Shown: piece after piece, positions 21,848-30,541 of the stretch
Position numbering within the stretch: the stretch's first letter is position 1
How the letters are laid out: each line of letters opens with the position of its first letter
DNA from: Nocardioides cynanchi
Lineage (GTDB): Bacteria > Actinomycetota > Actinomycetes > Propionibacteriales > Nocardioidaceae
Reading direction: 5' to 3'
Length of the DNA stretch: 64,000 nucleotides
Assembly (NCBI RefSeq): GCF_008761635.1
Contig: NZ_CP044344.1
Location: 3,100,001 to 3,164,000, forward strand
Translations under genes and position numbers: made by a program
Notes under the pieces: generated by a model
Told to the model about the DNA's origin: nothing
Seen by the model: the letters and a program-made list of their open reading frames with translations, nothing else
Database searches by the model: none

Positions 21848-23436
21848 CCACGCTGACCAACCGCGAGGCGATGCTGGACAAGCTCGCCGATCTCGAGGCC
21901 GAGCACGGCAAGGCCGTCGGCGGCGGTGGCCAGAAGTACGTCGACCGCCATCACGCCCGCGGCAAGCTCCTGCCGCGCGAGCGGATCGAGCTGCTCGTCG
22001 ACGAGGGATCGGCGTTCCTCGAGCTGTCGCCGCTGGCCGGCTGGGGCTCGGACTTCTCGGTCGGCGCCTCGCTGGTCACCGGGATCGGCGTCGTGGAGGG
22101 GGTCGAGTGCCTGATCACCGCGAACGACCCGACGGTCAAGGGCGGCGCGAGCAACCCGTGGACGGTGAAGAAGGGCTTCCGGGCCGCGCAGATCGCCGAG
22201 GAGAACGGCCTGCCGACGATCTCGCTGGTCGAGTCCGGCGGCGCCGACCTGCCGACCCAGAAGGAGATCTTCATCCCCGGCGGCAAGGTCTTCCGGGACC
22301 TGACCCGGGCGTCGGCACGGCGTCAGCCCACCATCGCGCTGGTCTTCGGCAACTCCACCGCCGGCGGCGCCTACGTGCCCGGCATGAGCGACTACACGGT
22401 GATGGTGCGCGAGCAGGCCAAGGTGTTCCTCGGCGGGCCGCCCCTGGTGAAGATGGCGACGGGTGAGGAGTCCGACGACGAGTCGCTCGGCGGCGCCGAG
22501 ATGCACGCCCGGGTCTCCGGCCTGGCCGACTACCTCGCCGAGGACGAGCGCGACGCGATCCGGATCGGGCGGCGGATCGTGGCCCGGCTGAACTGGCGGA
22601 AGGCTGGGGGTCTCGACTCCGCTCGACCGACGAGGGGGTGGGCCGAGCCGGACGCCGACCCGGACGGGCTGCTCGACCTGGTCCCGGCCGACCTCAAGGA
22701 GCCGTTCGACCCGCGCGAGGTGATCGTGCGGGTGTGCGACGGGGTCGGGCCGGGCAACGAGCAGTCGTTCGACGAGTTCAAGCCGCTCTACGGCACCTCG
22801 CTGGTCACCGGCTGGGCGCGGCTGCACGGTCGACAGATCGGCATCCTGGCCAACGCGCAGGGGGTGCTCTTCAGCGAGGAGGCGCAGAAGGCGACGCAGT
22901 TCATCCAGCTCGCCAACCAGATCGACGTGCCGCTGCTCTTCCTGCACAACACCACCGGCTACATGGTCGGCGCGGAGTACGAGCAGGGCGGCATCATCAA
23001 GCACGGCGCCCAGATGATCAACGCCGTCAGCAACTCCAAGGTCCCGCACCTCAGCGTGATCATGGGCGCGTCGTACGGCGCGGGCAACTACGGCATGAAC
23101 GGCCGCGCCTACGACCCGCGCTTCCTGTTCACCTGGCCGAGCGCCAAGAGCGCGGTGATGGGGCCGGCCCAGCTCGCGGGGGTGCTCTCGATCGTGGCCC
23201 GCGCCGCTGCCGAGGCCCGCGGTCAGGTGTACGACGAGGAGGCCGACGCCGGGATGCGCGCCTTCATCGAGCAGTCCGTCGAGGAGCAGAGCCTGCCGTT
23301 CTTCCTCTCCGGCATGTTGTACGACGACGGCGTGATCGACCCGCGGGACACCCGGACCGTGCTGGCCGTCTGCCTGTCGGTGATCGAGAACGCGCCGATC
23401 AGGGGCACCGACGGCTACGGGGTGTTCCGCACATGA
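21844..23436 (+). CDS. Acyl-CoA carboxylase carboxyltransferase (beta) subunit, AtuC/MCC-like
   Basis: 530 residues. Carboxyltransferase domains of the crotonase fold: N-half with [37 protein letters not shown] and [17 protein letters not shown]-half with [19 protein letters not shown] and [19 protein letters not shown]. The SGGADLP and HNTTGYMVG motifs are those of methylcrotonyl/geranyl-CoA carboxylase beta subunits. It carboxylates the gamma carbon of a 3-methyl-2-enoyl-CoA, with CO2 delivered on the biotin of the next gene product. Around residue 256 the inter-domain linker contains [10 protein letters not shown], encoded by an in-frame copy of the dispersed repeat. Confidence 0.93.
   Translation: MTTLTNREAMLDKLADLEAEHGKAVGGGGQKYVDRHHARGKLLPRERIELLVDEGSAFLELSPLAGWGSDFSVGASLVTGIGVVEGVECLITANDPTVKGGASNPWTVKKGFRAAQIAEENGLPTISLVESGGADLPTQKEIFIPGGKVFRDLTRASARRQPTIALVFGNSTAGGAYVPGMSDYTVMVREQAKVFLGGPPLVKMATGEESDDESLGGAEMHARVSGLADYLAEDERDAIRIGRRIVARLNWRKAGGLDSARPTRGWAEPDADPDGLLDLVPADLKEPFDPREVIVRVCDGVGPGNEQSFDEFKPLYGTSLVTGWARLHGRQIGILANAQGVLFSEEAQKATQFIQLANQIDVPLLFLHNTTGYMVGAEYEQGGIIKHGAQMINAVSNSKVPHLSVIMGASYGAGNYGMNGRAYDPRFLFTWPSAKSAVMGPAQLAGVLSIVARAAAEARGQVYDEEADAGMRAFIEQSVEEQSLPFFLSGMLYDDGVIDPRDTRTVLAVCLSVIENAPIRGTDGYGVFRT
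22609..22638. repeat. Copy D of dispersed repeat inside the carboxyltransferase linker
   Basis: GGTCTCGACTCCGCTCGACC followed by GACGAGGGGG. Read as [10 protein letters not shown], a different reading frame of the repeat from copies A, C and E. Confidence 0.75.
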
Positions 23437-25412
23437 GCGACGCGAGCAGCGTGGCCTCGACTCCGCTCGGCCACCGGTCGGGTGGCATCCGGCGGCTGCT
23501 GGTGGCCAATCGCGGCGAGATCGCCCGGCGCGTCTTCGCGACGTGCCGGCGCCTCGGCATCGAGACCGTGGCGGTGTACTCGGACGCCGACGCAGGCCTC
23601 CCGTTCGTGCGCGAGGCGGACCTCGCGGTCCACCTGCCCGGCACCTCCCCGGCGGACACCTACCTGCGACGCGACCTTCTCGTCGAGGCGGCGAGAAGGT
23701 CGGGGGCCGACGCGGTCCATCCGGGTTACGGCTTCCTCTCCGAGAACGCAGACTTCGCCCGCGCCGTGATCGAGGCCGGGCTGACCTGGGTCGGCCCCAC
23801 GCCCGAGTCGATCGATCAGATGGGCTCGAAGGTCCGCGCCAAGGAGCTGATGCGCCGGGCCGGCGTCCCCGTCCTGGAGGCGCCCGCCGACCCGGGCGTG
23901 GGCGACTTTCCCCTGCTGGTGAAGGCCTCTGCCGGTGGTGGCGGCCGGGGCATGCGGATCGTCCGCCGCCTGGCCGACCTGCCCGGTGAGATCGAAGCGG
24001 CGAGCGCCGAGGCGGCGAGCGCGTTCGGTGACGGCACCGTCTTCGTCGAGCCGTACGTCGAGCGCGGACGCCACGTCGAGGTTCAGGTGGTGGGTCACCG
24101 GGCCGGCGTGCTCGTGCTCGGAGAGCGCGACTGCTCGATCCAGCGCCGCCACCAGAAGGTCGTCGAGGAGTCACCGGCCCCGCGGCTCCCCGACGACACG
24201 AGGTCAGCGCTCCACGAGGCCGCCGAGTCGGCGGCGGCCGCGATCGACTACCGCGGCGCGGGCACCGTCGAGTTCCTCTACGACCCCGAGGCCGGCCGCT
24301 TCTTCTTCCTGGAGATGAACACCCGGCTCCAGGTCGAGCACCCGGTCACCGAGCTCGTGCACGGCGTCGACCTGGTCGAGCTCCAGATCGCGGTCGCCGA
24401 GGGCCGCTCGCCCGACCCTCGGGCGATCGGCGAGACCTACGGCCACGCGGTGGAGGTCCGGCTCTACGCCGAGGATCCCGCGTCCGACTGGCAGCCGCAG
24501 AGCGGCCGGCTGACCCTGGTCGACGTACCCGGGGTGGACGCGGAGTTCGACCTCCTCAACCGGCCCGGGCTGCGGCTCGACTCCGGGGTCGAGTCCGGGA
24601 GCGAGGTCTCCACCCACTACGACGCGATGCTGGCCAAGGTCGTCTCGTGGGCGCCCACCCGTGACCAGGCGGTACGACGGCTGTCCGCGGCTCTGCGCGG
24701 CGCACGGCTGCACGGCGTCACCACCAACCGCGACCTCCTGGTGAGCATCCTCGAGGACCCCGCCTTCGTGGCGGGCGAGGTGAGCACGGCGTTCCTGGCG
24801 GACCGGCCACCGGCCGCGACCCCGGCCGACGAACGCGCCGCGGTGGCGGCCGCCGCCCTCGCGCTCGCGGCAGGCACGAGCCTGACCCGTCGGGTGCAGC
24901 ACGGCGTACCGGTCGGGTGGCGCAACGTCGTCAGCCAGCCTCAGCGCACGGTCTTCGAGCGGGGCGACGACGAGGTAGTCGTCGAGTGGTACGGCGGCCG
25001 TGACGGCTACGCGGTCGAGGGCCTGACCGTGGTCGCCGTCGCGCCCGACCAGGTCACGCTGGAGGCCGACGGCGTCCGCACGACGTACGACGTCGCGGTG
25101 ACCGGCGCCGAGGTGGACGTGGACTGGGCGGCCGGGCACGTCGCGCTGAGCGTCGTGCCTCGCTTCACCGACCCGGCCGACGCGATCGCCAGCGGCAGCC
25201 TGCTGGCCCCGATGCCGGGGACCGTCGTAGCGGTCGGCGTCCGGGAGGGCGAACCGGTCGAGGCCGGCCAGGCCGTGCTCGTGCTCGAGGCGATGAAGAT
25301 GCAGCACACCGTGGCGGCGCCCCATGCCGGCACGGTGACCGAGCTGACCGTCGCGGTCGGCACCCAGGTTGCGGCCGGCGAGGTGCTGGCTGTCGTAGAG
25401 GAGCAGTCATGA
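23433..25412 (+). CDS. Acyl-CoA carboxylase biotin-containing (alpha) subunit, AtuF/MCC-like
   Basis: 659 residues. Biotin carboxylase domain ([20 protein letters not shown] near residue 20, ATP-grasp loop [14 protein letters not shown], catalytic [16 protein letters not shown]), a linker domain, and a C-terminal biotinyl domain with the target lysine in EAMKMQ (Lys622). It carboxylates its own biotin with ATP and bicarbonate and hands CO2 to the carboxyltransferase encoded just upstream. N-terminal residues 2-17 ([17 protein letters not shown]) precede the conserved fold and derive from the dispersed repeat. ATGA overlaps at both ends place it in the operon. Confidence 0.95.
   Translation: MSDASSVASTPLGHRSGGIRRLLVANRGEIARRVFATCRRLGIETVAVYSDADAGLPFVREADLAVHLPGTSPADTYLRRDLLVEAARRSGADAVHPGYGFLSENADFARAVIEAGLTWVGPTPESIDQMGSKVRAKELMRRAGVPVLEAPADPGVGDFPLLVKASAGGGGRGMRIVRRLADLPGEIEAASAEAASAFGDGTVFVEPYVERGRHVEVQVVGHRAGVLVLGERDCSIQRRHQKVVEESPAPRLPDDTRSALHEAAESAAAAIDYRGAGTVEFLYDPEAGRFFFLEMNTRLQVEHPVTELVHGVDLVELQIAVAEGRSPDPRAIGETYGHAVEVRLYAEDPASDWQPQSGRLTLVDVPGVDAEFDLLNRPGLRLDSGVESGSEVSTHYDAMLAKVVSWAPTRDQAVRRLSAALRGARLHGVTTNRDLLVSILEDPAFVAGEVSTAFLADRPPAATPADERAAVAAAALALAAGTSLTRRVQHGVPVGWRNVVSQPQRTVFERGDDEVVVEWYGGRDGYAVEGLTVVAVAPDQVTLEADGVRTTYDVAVTGAEVDVDWAAGHVALSVVPRFTDPADAIASGSLLAPMPGTVVAVGVREGEPVEAGQAVLVLEAMKMQHTVAAPHAGTVTELTVAVGTQVAAGEVLAVVEEQS
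23452..23477. repeat. Copy E of dispersed repeat at the biotin carboxylase N-terminus
   Basis: GCCTCGACTCCGCTCGGCCA followed by CCGG, read in frame as ASTPLGHR ahead of the conserved domain. Confidence 0.7.
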
Positions 25413-26569
25413 CCAACTACACCGAGTCCGACGAGCGGCAGGCGCTGCGCCGTGAGGTGGCCAAGCTGGCCGGCAAGTTCGGCCGCGAGTGGTTCACCGA
25501 GAAGGCGCGCAGCGGCGAGAAGACCACCGAGCTCTGGCTGGAGATCGGCAAGAACGGCTACCTCGGCATCAACATCCCCGAGGAGTACGGCGGCGGTGGT
25601 GGCGGCATCGGCGACATCGCGGCGGTCTGCGAGGAGCTCGCCGCCCAGGGCTGCCCGCTGCTGCTGATGGTCGTCAGCCCCGCGATCTGCGGCACCATCA
25701 TCAGCCGCTACGGCACCGAGGAGCAGAAGCACCGCTGGCTCCCGGGGATCTGTGACGGCACCTCGACGATGGCGTTCGCGATCACCGAGCCCGATGCCGG
25801 CACCAACACCCACAACATCACCACCACCGCCCGTCGCGACGGCGACGAGTGGGTGCTGAACGGGCGCAAGATCTACATCTCCGGGGTCGACGAGGCCGAC
25901 AACGTGCTGGTCGTGGCCCGGGCCGAGGACGCCCGGACCGGCAAGGTGAAGCCGGTGCTCTTCGTGGTCCCGACCGACGCGGCCGGCTTCGAGGCCCGAC
26001 CGATCCCGATGGAGATCGTCAGCCCGGAGCTCCAGTTCACGGTGTTCATCGACGACGTGCGGCTCTCCGACGACGCCCTGGTCGGTGACGAGGACGGCGG
26101 GCTCGTCCAGCTGTTCGCCGGGCTCAACCCGGAGCGGATCATGGCGGCGTCGTTCTCCACCGGTCTGGCCCGCTACGCGCTCGACCGCGCCGCGTCGTAC
26201 GCCAAGGAGCGCACGGTGTTCCAGGGACCGATCGGCTCCCACCAGGCCATCGCTCACCCACTGGCGCAGTCGAAGATCGAGATCGAGCTGGCCCGGCTGA
26301 TGACCCAGAAGGCCGCCGCGCTGTACGACGCCGGCGACGACCTGGGAGCCGGCGAGGCGGCCAACATGGCGAAGTACGCCGCCGCGGAGGCCGCCTGTGA
26401 CGCCGTCGACCGCGCGGTGCAGACCCACGGCGGCAACGGGATCACCCAGGAGTACGGCATGGCCGGCCTGCTGGTCGCGACCCGAGCCGGGCGGATCGCC
26501 CCCGTCTCGCGCGAGATGATCCTGAACTTCGTCGCCATGCACTCGCTGGGGCTGCCCAAGAGCTACTGA
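25409..26569 (+). CDS. Acyl-CoA dehydrogenase (AtuD/citronellyl-CoA dehydrogenase-like)
   Basis: 386 residues, intact. Motifs: MAFAITEPDAGTNTHNI (FAD/substrate), RKIYISGVDEADNVLVVARA, ASYAKERTVFQGPIGSHQ and the C-terminal QTHGGNGITQEYGMAGLL. It introduces the alpha-beta double bond that the carboxylase pair needs, so it completes the pathway order dehydrogenase, gamma-carboxylase, hydratase known from leucine and acyclic terpene catabolism. Last gene of the TetR-controlled operon; ATG overlaps the previous stop. It is not a duplicate of the frameshifted dehydrogenase upstream (different motifs), so it need not compensate for its loss. Confidence 0.92.
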   Translation: MTNYTESDERQALRREVAKLAGKFGREWFTEKARSGEKTTELWLEIGKNGYLGINIPEEYGGGGGGIGDIAAVCEELAAQGCPLLLMVVSPAICGTIISRYGTEEQKHRWLPGICDGTSTMAFAITEPDAGTNTHNITTTARRDGDEWVLNGRKIYISGVDEADNVLVVARAEDARTGKVKPVLFVVPTDAAGFEARPIPMEIVSPELQFTVFIDDVRLSDDALVGDEDGGLVQLFAGLNPERIMAASFSTGLARYALDRAASYAKERTVFQGPIGSHQAIAHPLAQSKIEIELARLMTQKAAALYDAGDDLGAGEAANMAKYAAAEAACDAVDRAVQTHGGNGITQEYGMAGLLVATRAGRIAPVSREMILNFVAMHSLGLPKSY

Positions 26570-26574
26570 CGAGG

Positions 26575-26772
26575 TCAGGCGGTCCAGCGGATCGCCTCGA
26601 AGGCCAGGTCGGCCGGTGGGTGGACTCCGTGCAGGTCCGGCCGGTTGGTGAGCAGCACCGCGAGGCCGCCGGTGGTGCGGATCGCGCGGTCGCGGTCGGC
26701 GTCCGCGTCGCCGCGGGGCCGGCCGGGGCCGCGGCGGTGGGGGTCGGTGGGCTCGGACGTCGTGCTGCTCAT
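26575..26772 (-). CDS. Small basic hypothetical protein with AT-hook-like motif
   Basis: 65 residues starting MSSTTSEPTDPHRRGPGRPR. RGPGRPRG resembles an AT-hook (core GRP flanked by basic residues), followed by an acidic/basic run (DADADRDR) and a C-terminal LLTNRPDLHGVHPPADLAFE. A ribosome-binding site (GGGGGA) precedes the ATG. The family is not recognised. The gene is convergent with the atu-like operon and divergent from the methyltransferase gene. It could be a nucleoid-associated or regulatory peptide, or a decayed TetR N-terminus; translation is not proven. Confidence 0.5.
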   Translation of the reverse strand: MSSTTSEPTDPHRRGPGRPRGDADADRDRAIRTTGGLAVLLTNRPDLHGVHPPADLAFEAIRWTA

Positions 26773-26898
26773 GGGGGTCCCCCGTCTGTGTGCGCTCGTC
26801 GGTCCGGCCTTGAGTGGTGGCCGGAACCCCAGCAAACACAACGGTTCTTTCGTCCGCGTTACGTCACGTGAACACTCGGTGAAAGGTCGGGCTTCTGG

Positions 26899-26904
26899 TA
26901 GAAC
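26899..26904 (+). promoter_or_regulatory. -10 hexamer TAGAAC upstream of the methyltransferase gene
   Basis: TAGAAC lies 24 nt before the GTG at 26929, with a GAAGGGAG ribosome-binding site between, so this transcript has a short leader. Confidence 0.35.
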
Positions 26905-26928
26905 GTCACTCACCTGAAGGGAGCGGCC

Positions 26929-27843
26929 GTGGGACGAGAGACCTGGCGCTGGGTGACGGACGGCGGGCTCGAGACCGACCTGATCTTCCACCACGGCGTG
27001 GACCTGCCGGAGTTCGCGGCGTACCCGCTGGTGTGGACCGAGCACGGGCGTGGGCTCCTGCACCACTACTACGAGGGGTACGCCGCTGTCGCGGCGGCAG
27101 CAGACGTCGGCCTCCGCCTCGAGACACCGACCTGGCGGGCGAACCCCGACTGGGGAGCCGTGCTGGGCCACGACGCCTCCGCGCTGGAGGACGCGAACCG
27201 TGAGGCCGTGGCCCTGCTCCAGGGGTACGCCGAGGAGTGGCGCGGCCGGGTGCCGGAGGTGATCGTCAGCGGGATCATCGGCCCCCGGGGGGACGGCTAC
27301 GCCGCGGGGCCGGTGGTCGACCCGGACGAGGCCGCCGCCTACCACGAGCCGCAGGTGCGTGCCTTCGCCGAGGCGGGTGCCGATGCGGTGTCCGCACTCA
27401 CGCTCACCGACGCGGGCGAGGCCATCGGGGTGGTGCGTGCGGCGGATGCCTCGGGGCTGCCGGTATCGGTGGCGTTCACGGTCGAGACCGACGGCCGCCT
27501 GCCGAACGGGACGACGCTGGCCGAGGCCGTCGAGCGGGTCGACGACGCGGCGCCACCGGCGTACTTCATGGTCAACTGCGCCCATCCCACCCACGTGCTC
27601 GCGGGCCTGGCCGACCTCGGTGACCGCGCCGGGCGGATCCACGGCCTGCGGTCCAACGCCTCGACCCAGACCCACGCCGAGCTCGACGAGGCCGAGACCC
27701 TGGACGAGGGAGATGTCGGCCTGCTGGTGCGCACGCACCGTGAGCTCGCGGACCGGCTGCCCGCGCTCGCGGTCGTGGGTGGGTGCTGCGGCACCGACGT
27801 CCGACACGTCGCCGCCCTGTGGGGCGTCGACCCGCCGGGCTAG
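26929..27843 (+). CDS. Homocysteine S-methyltransferase family protein
   Basis: 304 residues. TIM-barrel methyltransferase with the conserved start VTDGGLETDLIFHHGVDLPEFAAY and zinc-ligand cysteines Cys217 (MVNCAHP) and Cys286/Cys287 (GGCCGTD). This family moves a methyl group from S-methylmethionine or a betaine to homocysteine, giving methionine. The methyl donor cannot be told from sequence; the short length fits MmuM-type rather than cobalamin-dependent MetH. GTG start after a good ribosome-binding site. Its stop overlaps the stop of the convergent PCMT-like gene. Confidence 0.9.
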   Translation: MGRETWRWVTDGGLETDLIFHHGVDLPEFAAYPLVWTEHGRGLLHHYYEGYAAVAAAADVGLRLETPTWRANPDWGAVLGHDASALEDANREAVALLQGYAEEWRGRVPEVIVSGIIGPRGDGYAAGPVVDPDEAAAYHEPQVRAFAEAGADAVSALTLTDAGEAIGVVRAADASGLPVSVAFTVETDGRLPNGTTLAEAVERVDDAAPPAYFMVNCAHPTHVLAGLADLGDRAGRIHGLRSNASTQTHAELDEAETLDEGDVGLLVRTHRELADRLPALAVVGGCCGTDVRHVAALWGVDPPG

Positions 27844-28409
27844 CGCAGCGGGACGAACCGGTAGGACCCGTGCCGCGTCACCTGCACCGCCCGCATCGAG
27901 CTGGCCACCCGCAGCATGGTGCCGGCGACCGGGATGACCATCACCCCACCGGTGTGCAGCTGCGCGACCAGCTCGTCGGGCAGCTCGCGGGCCATCGCCG
28001 AGACCAGGATCCGGTGGTACGGCGCGGCGTCCGGCAGGCCGAGCACGCCCGGCCGCGCCTCGTGGATGCTCGCCCAGGGCAGCTCGTGGGCATCGAGGTG
28101 GGCGGTGCCGAGGTCGACCAGGTCGGGCTCGAGCTCGACACCGAGCACCCGCCCGGTCGGCCCGGTCAGGTGGGCGAGCAGGGCGGTGGTCCAGCCGGAG
28201 CCCGAGCCCACGTCGAGCACCCGCTGGCCCGGATGCACGTCGAGCAGCCTCAGCATGGCCTCGACGGTGCGCGGCTGGGAGCTGGTCTGCCCCCACCCGA
28301 TGTCGAGCGGACCGTCGTACGACGCCCGCCGCCGCTGGCTCGCGGGCAGGAAGTCGGCCCGCGGGAAGGCGGCGAACGCCTCCGCGACCCGGTCCATCCC
28401 GCGAGTCAA
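27840..28409 (-). CDS. Protein-L-isoaspartate O-methyltransferase-like (PCMT family)
   Basis: 189 residues. SAM-binding motif I VLDVGSGSGWTTALLA and a following VELEPDL, with the PCMT-type N-terminal FPRADFLPASQRRRASYDGP and GQTSSQPRTVEAML. It would methylate isoaspartyl residues for protein repair, or a related carboxylate. Start: TTG at 28409 is preferred because GGGAGG sits 5-6 nt upstream; the ATG at 28397 has no ribosome-binding site at proper distance. Convergent with the homocysteine methyltransferase gene (4-nt overlap). Confidence 0.85.
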   Translation of the reverse strand: MTRGMDRVAEAFAAFPRADFLPASQRRRASYDGPLDIGWGQTSSQPRTVEAMLRLLDVHPGQRVLDVGSGSGWTTALLAHLTGPTGRVLGVELEPDLVDLGTAHLDAHELPWASIHEARPGVLGLPDAAPYHRILVSAMARELPDELVAQLHTGGVMVIPVAGTMLRVASSMRAVQVTRHGSYRFVPLR

Positions 28410-28442
28410 CCACGCCTCCCGGCGCGGGCTGAGGGGGAGGAG

Positions 28443-29222
28443 TCAGGGGCGGCGGGGCGGGCGGGGGAAGAACAGCGGCACCCGGGCGGCGTAGGCGTCC
28501 CAGCCGGGGCGGGTGCTCATGGTCTTCTCCAGCAGCTTCGCCCCGGTCACGTTCCGGATGAAGTAGGTCATCGCCAGCGGCGACAGCACGGTCAGCAGCG
28601 CCGGCAGCCAGCCCGACGCCGCACCGCCGGCCAGCCAGATGCCCCACCACAGGCAGGCGTCGCCGAAGTAGTTCGGGTGCCGCGTCCAGGCCCACAGGCC
28701 ACGGTCCAGCACCGGCCCGCGGTTAGGATCCTGCTGGTACGCCGTGAGCTGGGCGTCGCCGACCGTCTCGAAGGCCACGCCCACGGCCCAGACGACGACG
28801 CCGAGCACCACCACCGGCCAGGCGGTGAGGTCGCTGTGACCGCTCGCCACCAACGGGAGCGCGATCAGGCAGATCACGACGCCCTGGGTCAGGAAGACCT
28901 TGCGTACCGCGACCCCGAGACCCCCGCCGTCGAGCAGCTCCTCGTAGCGCGGGTCCTCACCCTTGCCCCGCGAGCGCCGAAGGATGTGCCAGGCCAGCCG
29001 GCACCCCCAGACGGCGACCAGCACCAGCACCAGCCAGCGCCGCCACGGGGTGGCCGTGCCCGCGACCGCCATCGCCAGGGCGATCGCCACCAGGGCCAGG
29101 CCCCAGGTGACGTCGACGACCGAGACCCGCCCGACCCGCCGGGCGACGAGCGCGGTGACCACCATCGCCGCGGCCGAGACCCCGACCGCCAGGAGCGCCA
29201 GCCCCCACCAGGTGGTGATCAC
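28443..29222 (-). CDS. DUF1295 family membrane protein (Rv0446c-like, steroid 5-alpha-reductase fold)
   Basis: 259 residues with about six membrane helices (LALLAVGVSAAAMVVTALVA, VTWGLALVAIALAMAVAG, WLVLVLVAVWGCRLAWHI). The DUF1295 signature is present (GKGEDPRYEELL, AWTRHPNYFGDACLWWGIWL, TGAKLLEKTMSTRPGWDAYAARV). Family members resemble isoprenylcysteine methyltransferases and 5-alpha reductases. It is the last gene of the sigK operon; its GTG overlaps the stop of the CFA synthase upstream. The Mycobacterium counterpart Rv0446c sits in the same gene set. A lipid-modifying role is inferred. Confidence 0.88.
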   Translation of the reverse strand: MITTWWGLALLAVGVSAAAMVVTALVARRVGRVSVVDVTWGLALVAIALAMAVAGTATPWRRWLVLVLVAVWGCRLAWHILRRSRGKGEDPRYEELLDGGGLGVAVRKVFLTQGVVICLIALPLVASGHSDLTAWPVVVLGVVVWAVGVAFETVGDAQLTAYQQDPNRGPVLDRGLWAWTRHPNYFGDACLWWGIWLAGGAASGWLPALLTVLSPLAMTYFIRNVTGAKLLEKTMSTRPGWDAYAARVPLFFPRPPRRP

Positions 29223-30541
29223 CAGGACCGCTGCGGAGGCAGGGTGTGCTCGGCCCCCCGGCGCACGGCGAGGATCTGGTCGACCCCCATCCGGCCGTCC
29301 CGGAAGGCCATCGCACCGCCGACCAGGTAGAGCCGCCAGACCCGGACGTACTCCTCGCCCACCAGAGCGGTCAGCTCGGCCAGGTGCGCCTCGAAGTTCT
29401 GCAGCCACCCGGCCACGGTCCACACGTAGTGCTCGCGCAGCGCGTGCACGTCGCGCACCTCGAGCCCACCCGCCTCGAGGTGACCGACGGTCTCGCCGAC
29501 CGGTCGCATGTGCATGTCGGGTGCGATGAACGACTCGATGAAGGGCCCGCCACCGGGGTGGGGTCCGGAGCGCGACATCTGCTGCACCAGCACCCGCCCA
29601 CCCGGGCGCACCGCGCGGCGCAGCACCTCGACGTACGTCGGGTAGTTGCGCTCGCCGACGTGCTCACCCATCTCCAGCGAGCCGACCGCGTCGAAGTGGT
29701 CGCGCTCGGGCACGTCGCGGTAGTCCTGCAGGCGGATCTCGACCCGGTCACCAAGGCCGCGCTCGGCGATCCGTCGGTCGATGAAGCGCTTCTGCTCGGC
29801 CGCGATCGTCACCCCGACGACCTGCGCGCCGAAGTGCTCGGCGGCGTGCAGCGAGAGCGAGCCCCAGCCGCAGCCCACGTCGAGCATCGTGCTGCCGCGG
29901 CCGATCCCGAGCTTGCCGCAGACCAGGTCGAGCTTGGCCCGCTGCGCCGAGGCGACGCTCTGGGTCGGGTCGTCGCCGTAGTAGGCGCACGAGTAGGCCA
30001 TCGCCGGGTCGAGGATCAGCGAGTAGAACTCGTGGGAGACGTCGTAGTGGTGGCTGATCGCGGTGCGGTCGCGCTGTGGGCTGTGCAGCCGTCCACGCAC
30101 CCGGGCCTGGGACGCCGGCGGTGCCGGAGGGAGACCGAGCAGGCCCAGCTGCCGGACGGTGCGTACCCCCTGGGCGATCGCCGCGGCCGACGGGCGGCCG
30201 GTCACCCCGCGCCGGCGGCCGACCGCGAAGGCGTGGGTGAGGGTCTCGTCGAGGTCGCCGGGCACCTCGAGCTCGCCCGTGACGTAGGCCTGGGCGGCAC
30301 CGAGCTCGCCGGGGTGCCAGAGCAGCCGCCGCAGGGCGTCGGGGGAGCGGAGCTCGACCACGGGCGCGTCCCGGGGCCCGGCCTCGGAGCCGTCCCAGGC
30401 GCGCAGCCGGACCGGAAGGTCGCCACCGACGAACGGCGCCGCGGCCTCGGCCAGCAGGGCAGCGACCCCCGAGGCCGCCACGTCGGCGCGCGCCGCGGAC
30501 GTCGTACGACGGGTGCCGGATCGGGTCCCCGTCGTCGTCAC
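29219..30541 (-). CDS. Cyclopropane-fatty-acyl-phospholipid synthase family methyltransferase (second copy)
   Basis: 440 residues. SAM motif MLDVGCGWGSLSLHAAEHFG, upstream DPAMAYSCAYYGDD with the cysteine that binds the bicarbonate base in E. coli Cfa, and SLEMGEHVGERNYPTY with the conserved Glu-His. It therefore keeps the classical CFA active site and could add a methylene or methyl group across acyl double bonds in membrane lipids. The N-terminal 200 residues form the lipid-binding helper domain. GTG start overlaps the stop of the first CFA gene (GTGA). It is extra relative to the Mycobacterium sigK locus, which has only ufaA1. Confidence 0.9.
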   Translation of the reverse strand: MTTTGTRSGTRRTTSAARADVAASGVAALLAEAAAPFVGGDLPVRLRAWDGSEAGPRDAPVVELRSPDALRRLLWHPGELGAAQAYVTGELEVPGDLDETLTHAFAVGRRRGVTGRPSAAAIAQGVRTVRQLGLLGLPPAPPASQARVRGRLHSPQRDRTAISHHYDVSHEFYSLILDPAMAYSCAYYGDDPTQSVASAQRAKLDLVCGKLGIGRGSTMLDVGCGWGSLSLHAAEHFGAQVVGVTIAAEQKRFIDRRIAERGLGDRVEIRLQDYRDVPERDHFDAVGSLEMGEHVGERNYPTYVEVLRRAVRPGGRVLVQQMSRSGPHPGGGPFIESFIAPDMHMRPVGETVGHLEAGGLEVRDVHALREHYVWTVAGWLQNFEAHLAELTALVGEEYVRVWRLYLVGGAMAFRDGRMGVDQILAVRRGAEHTLPPQRSW

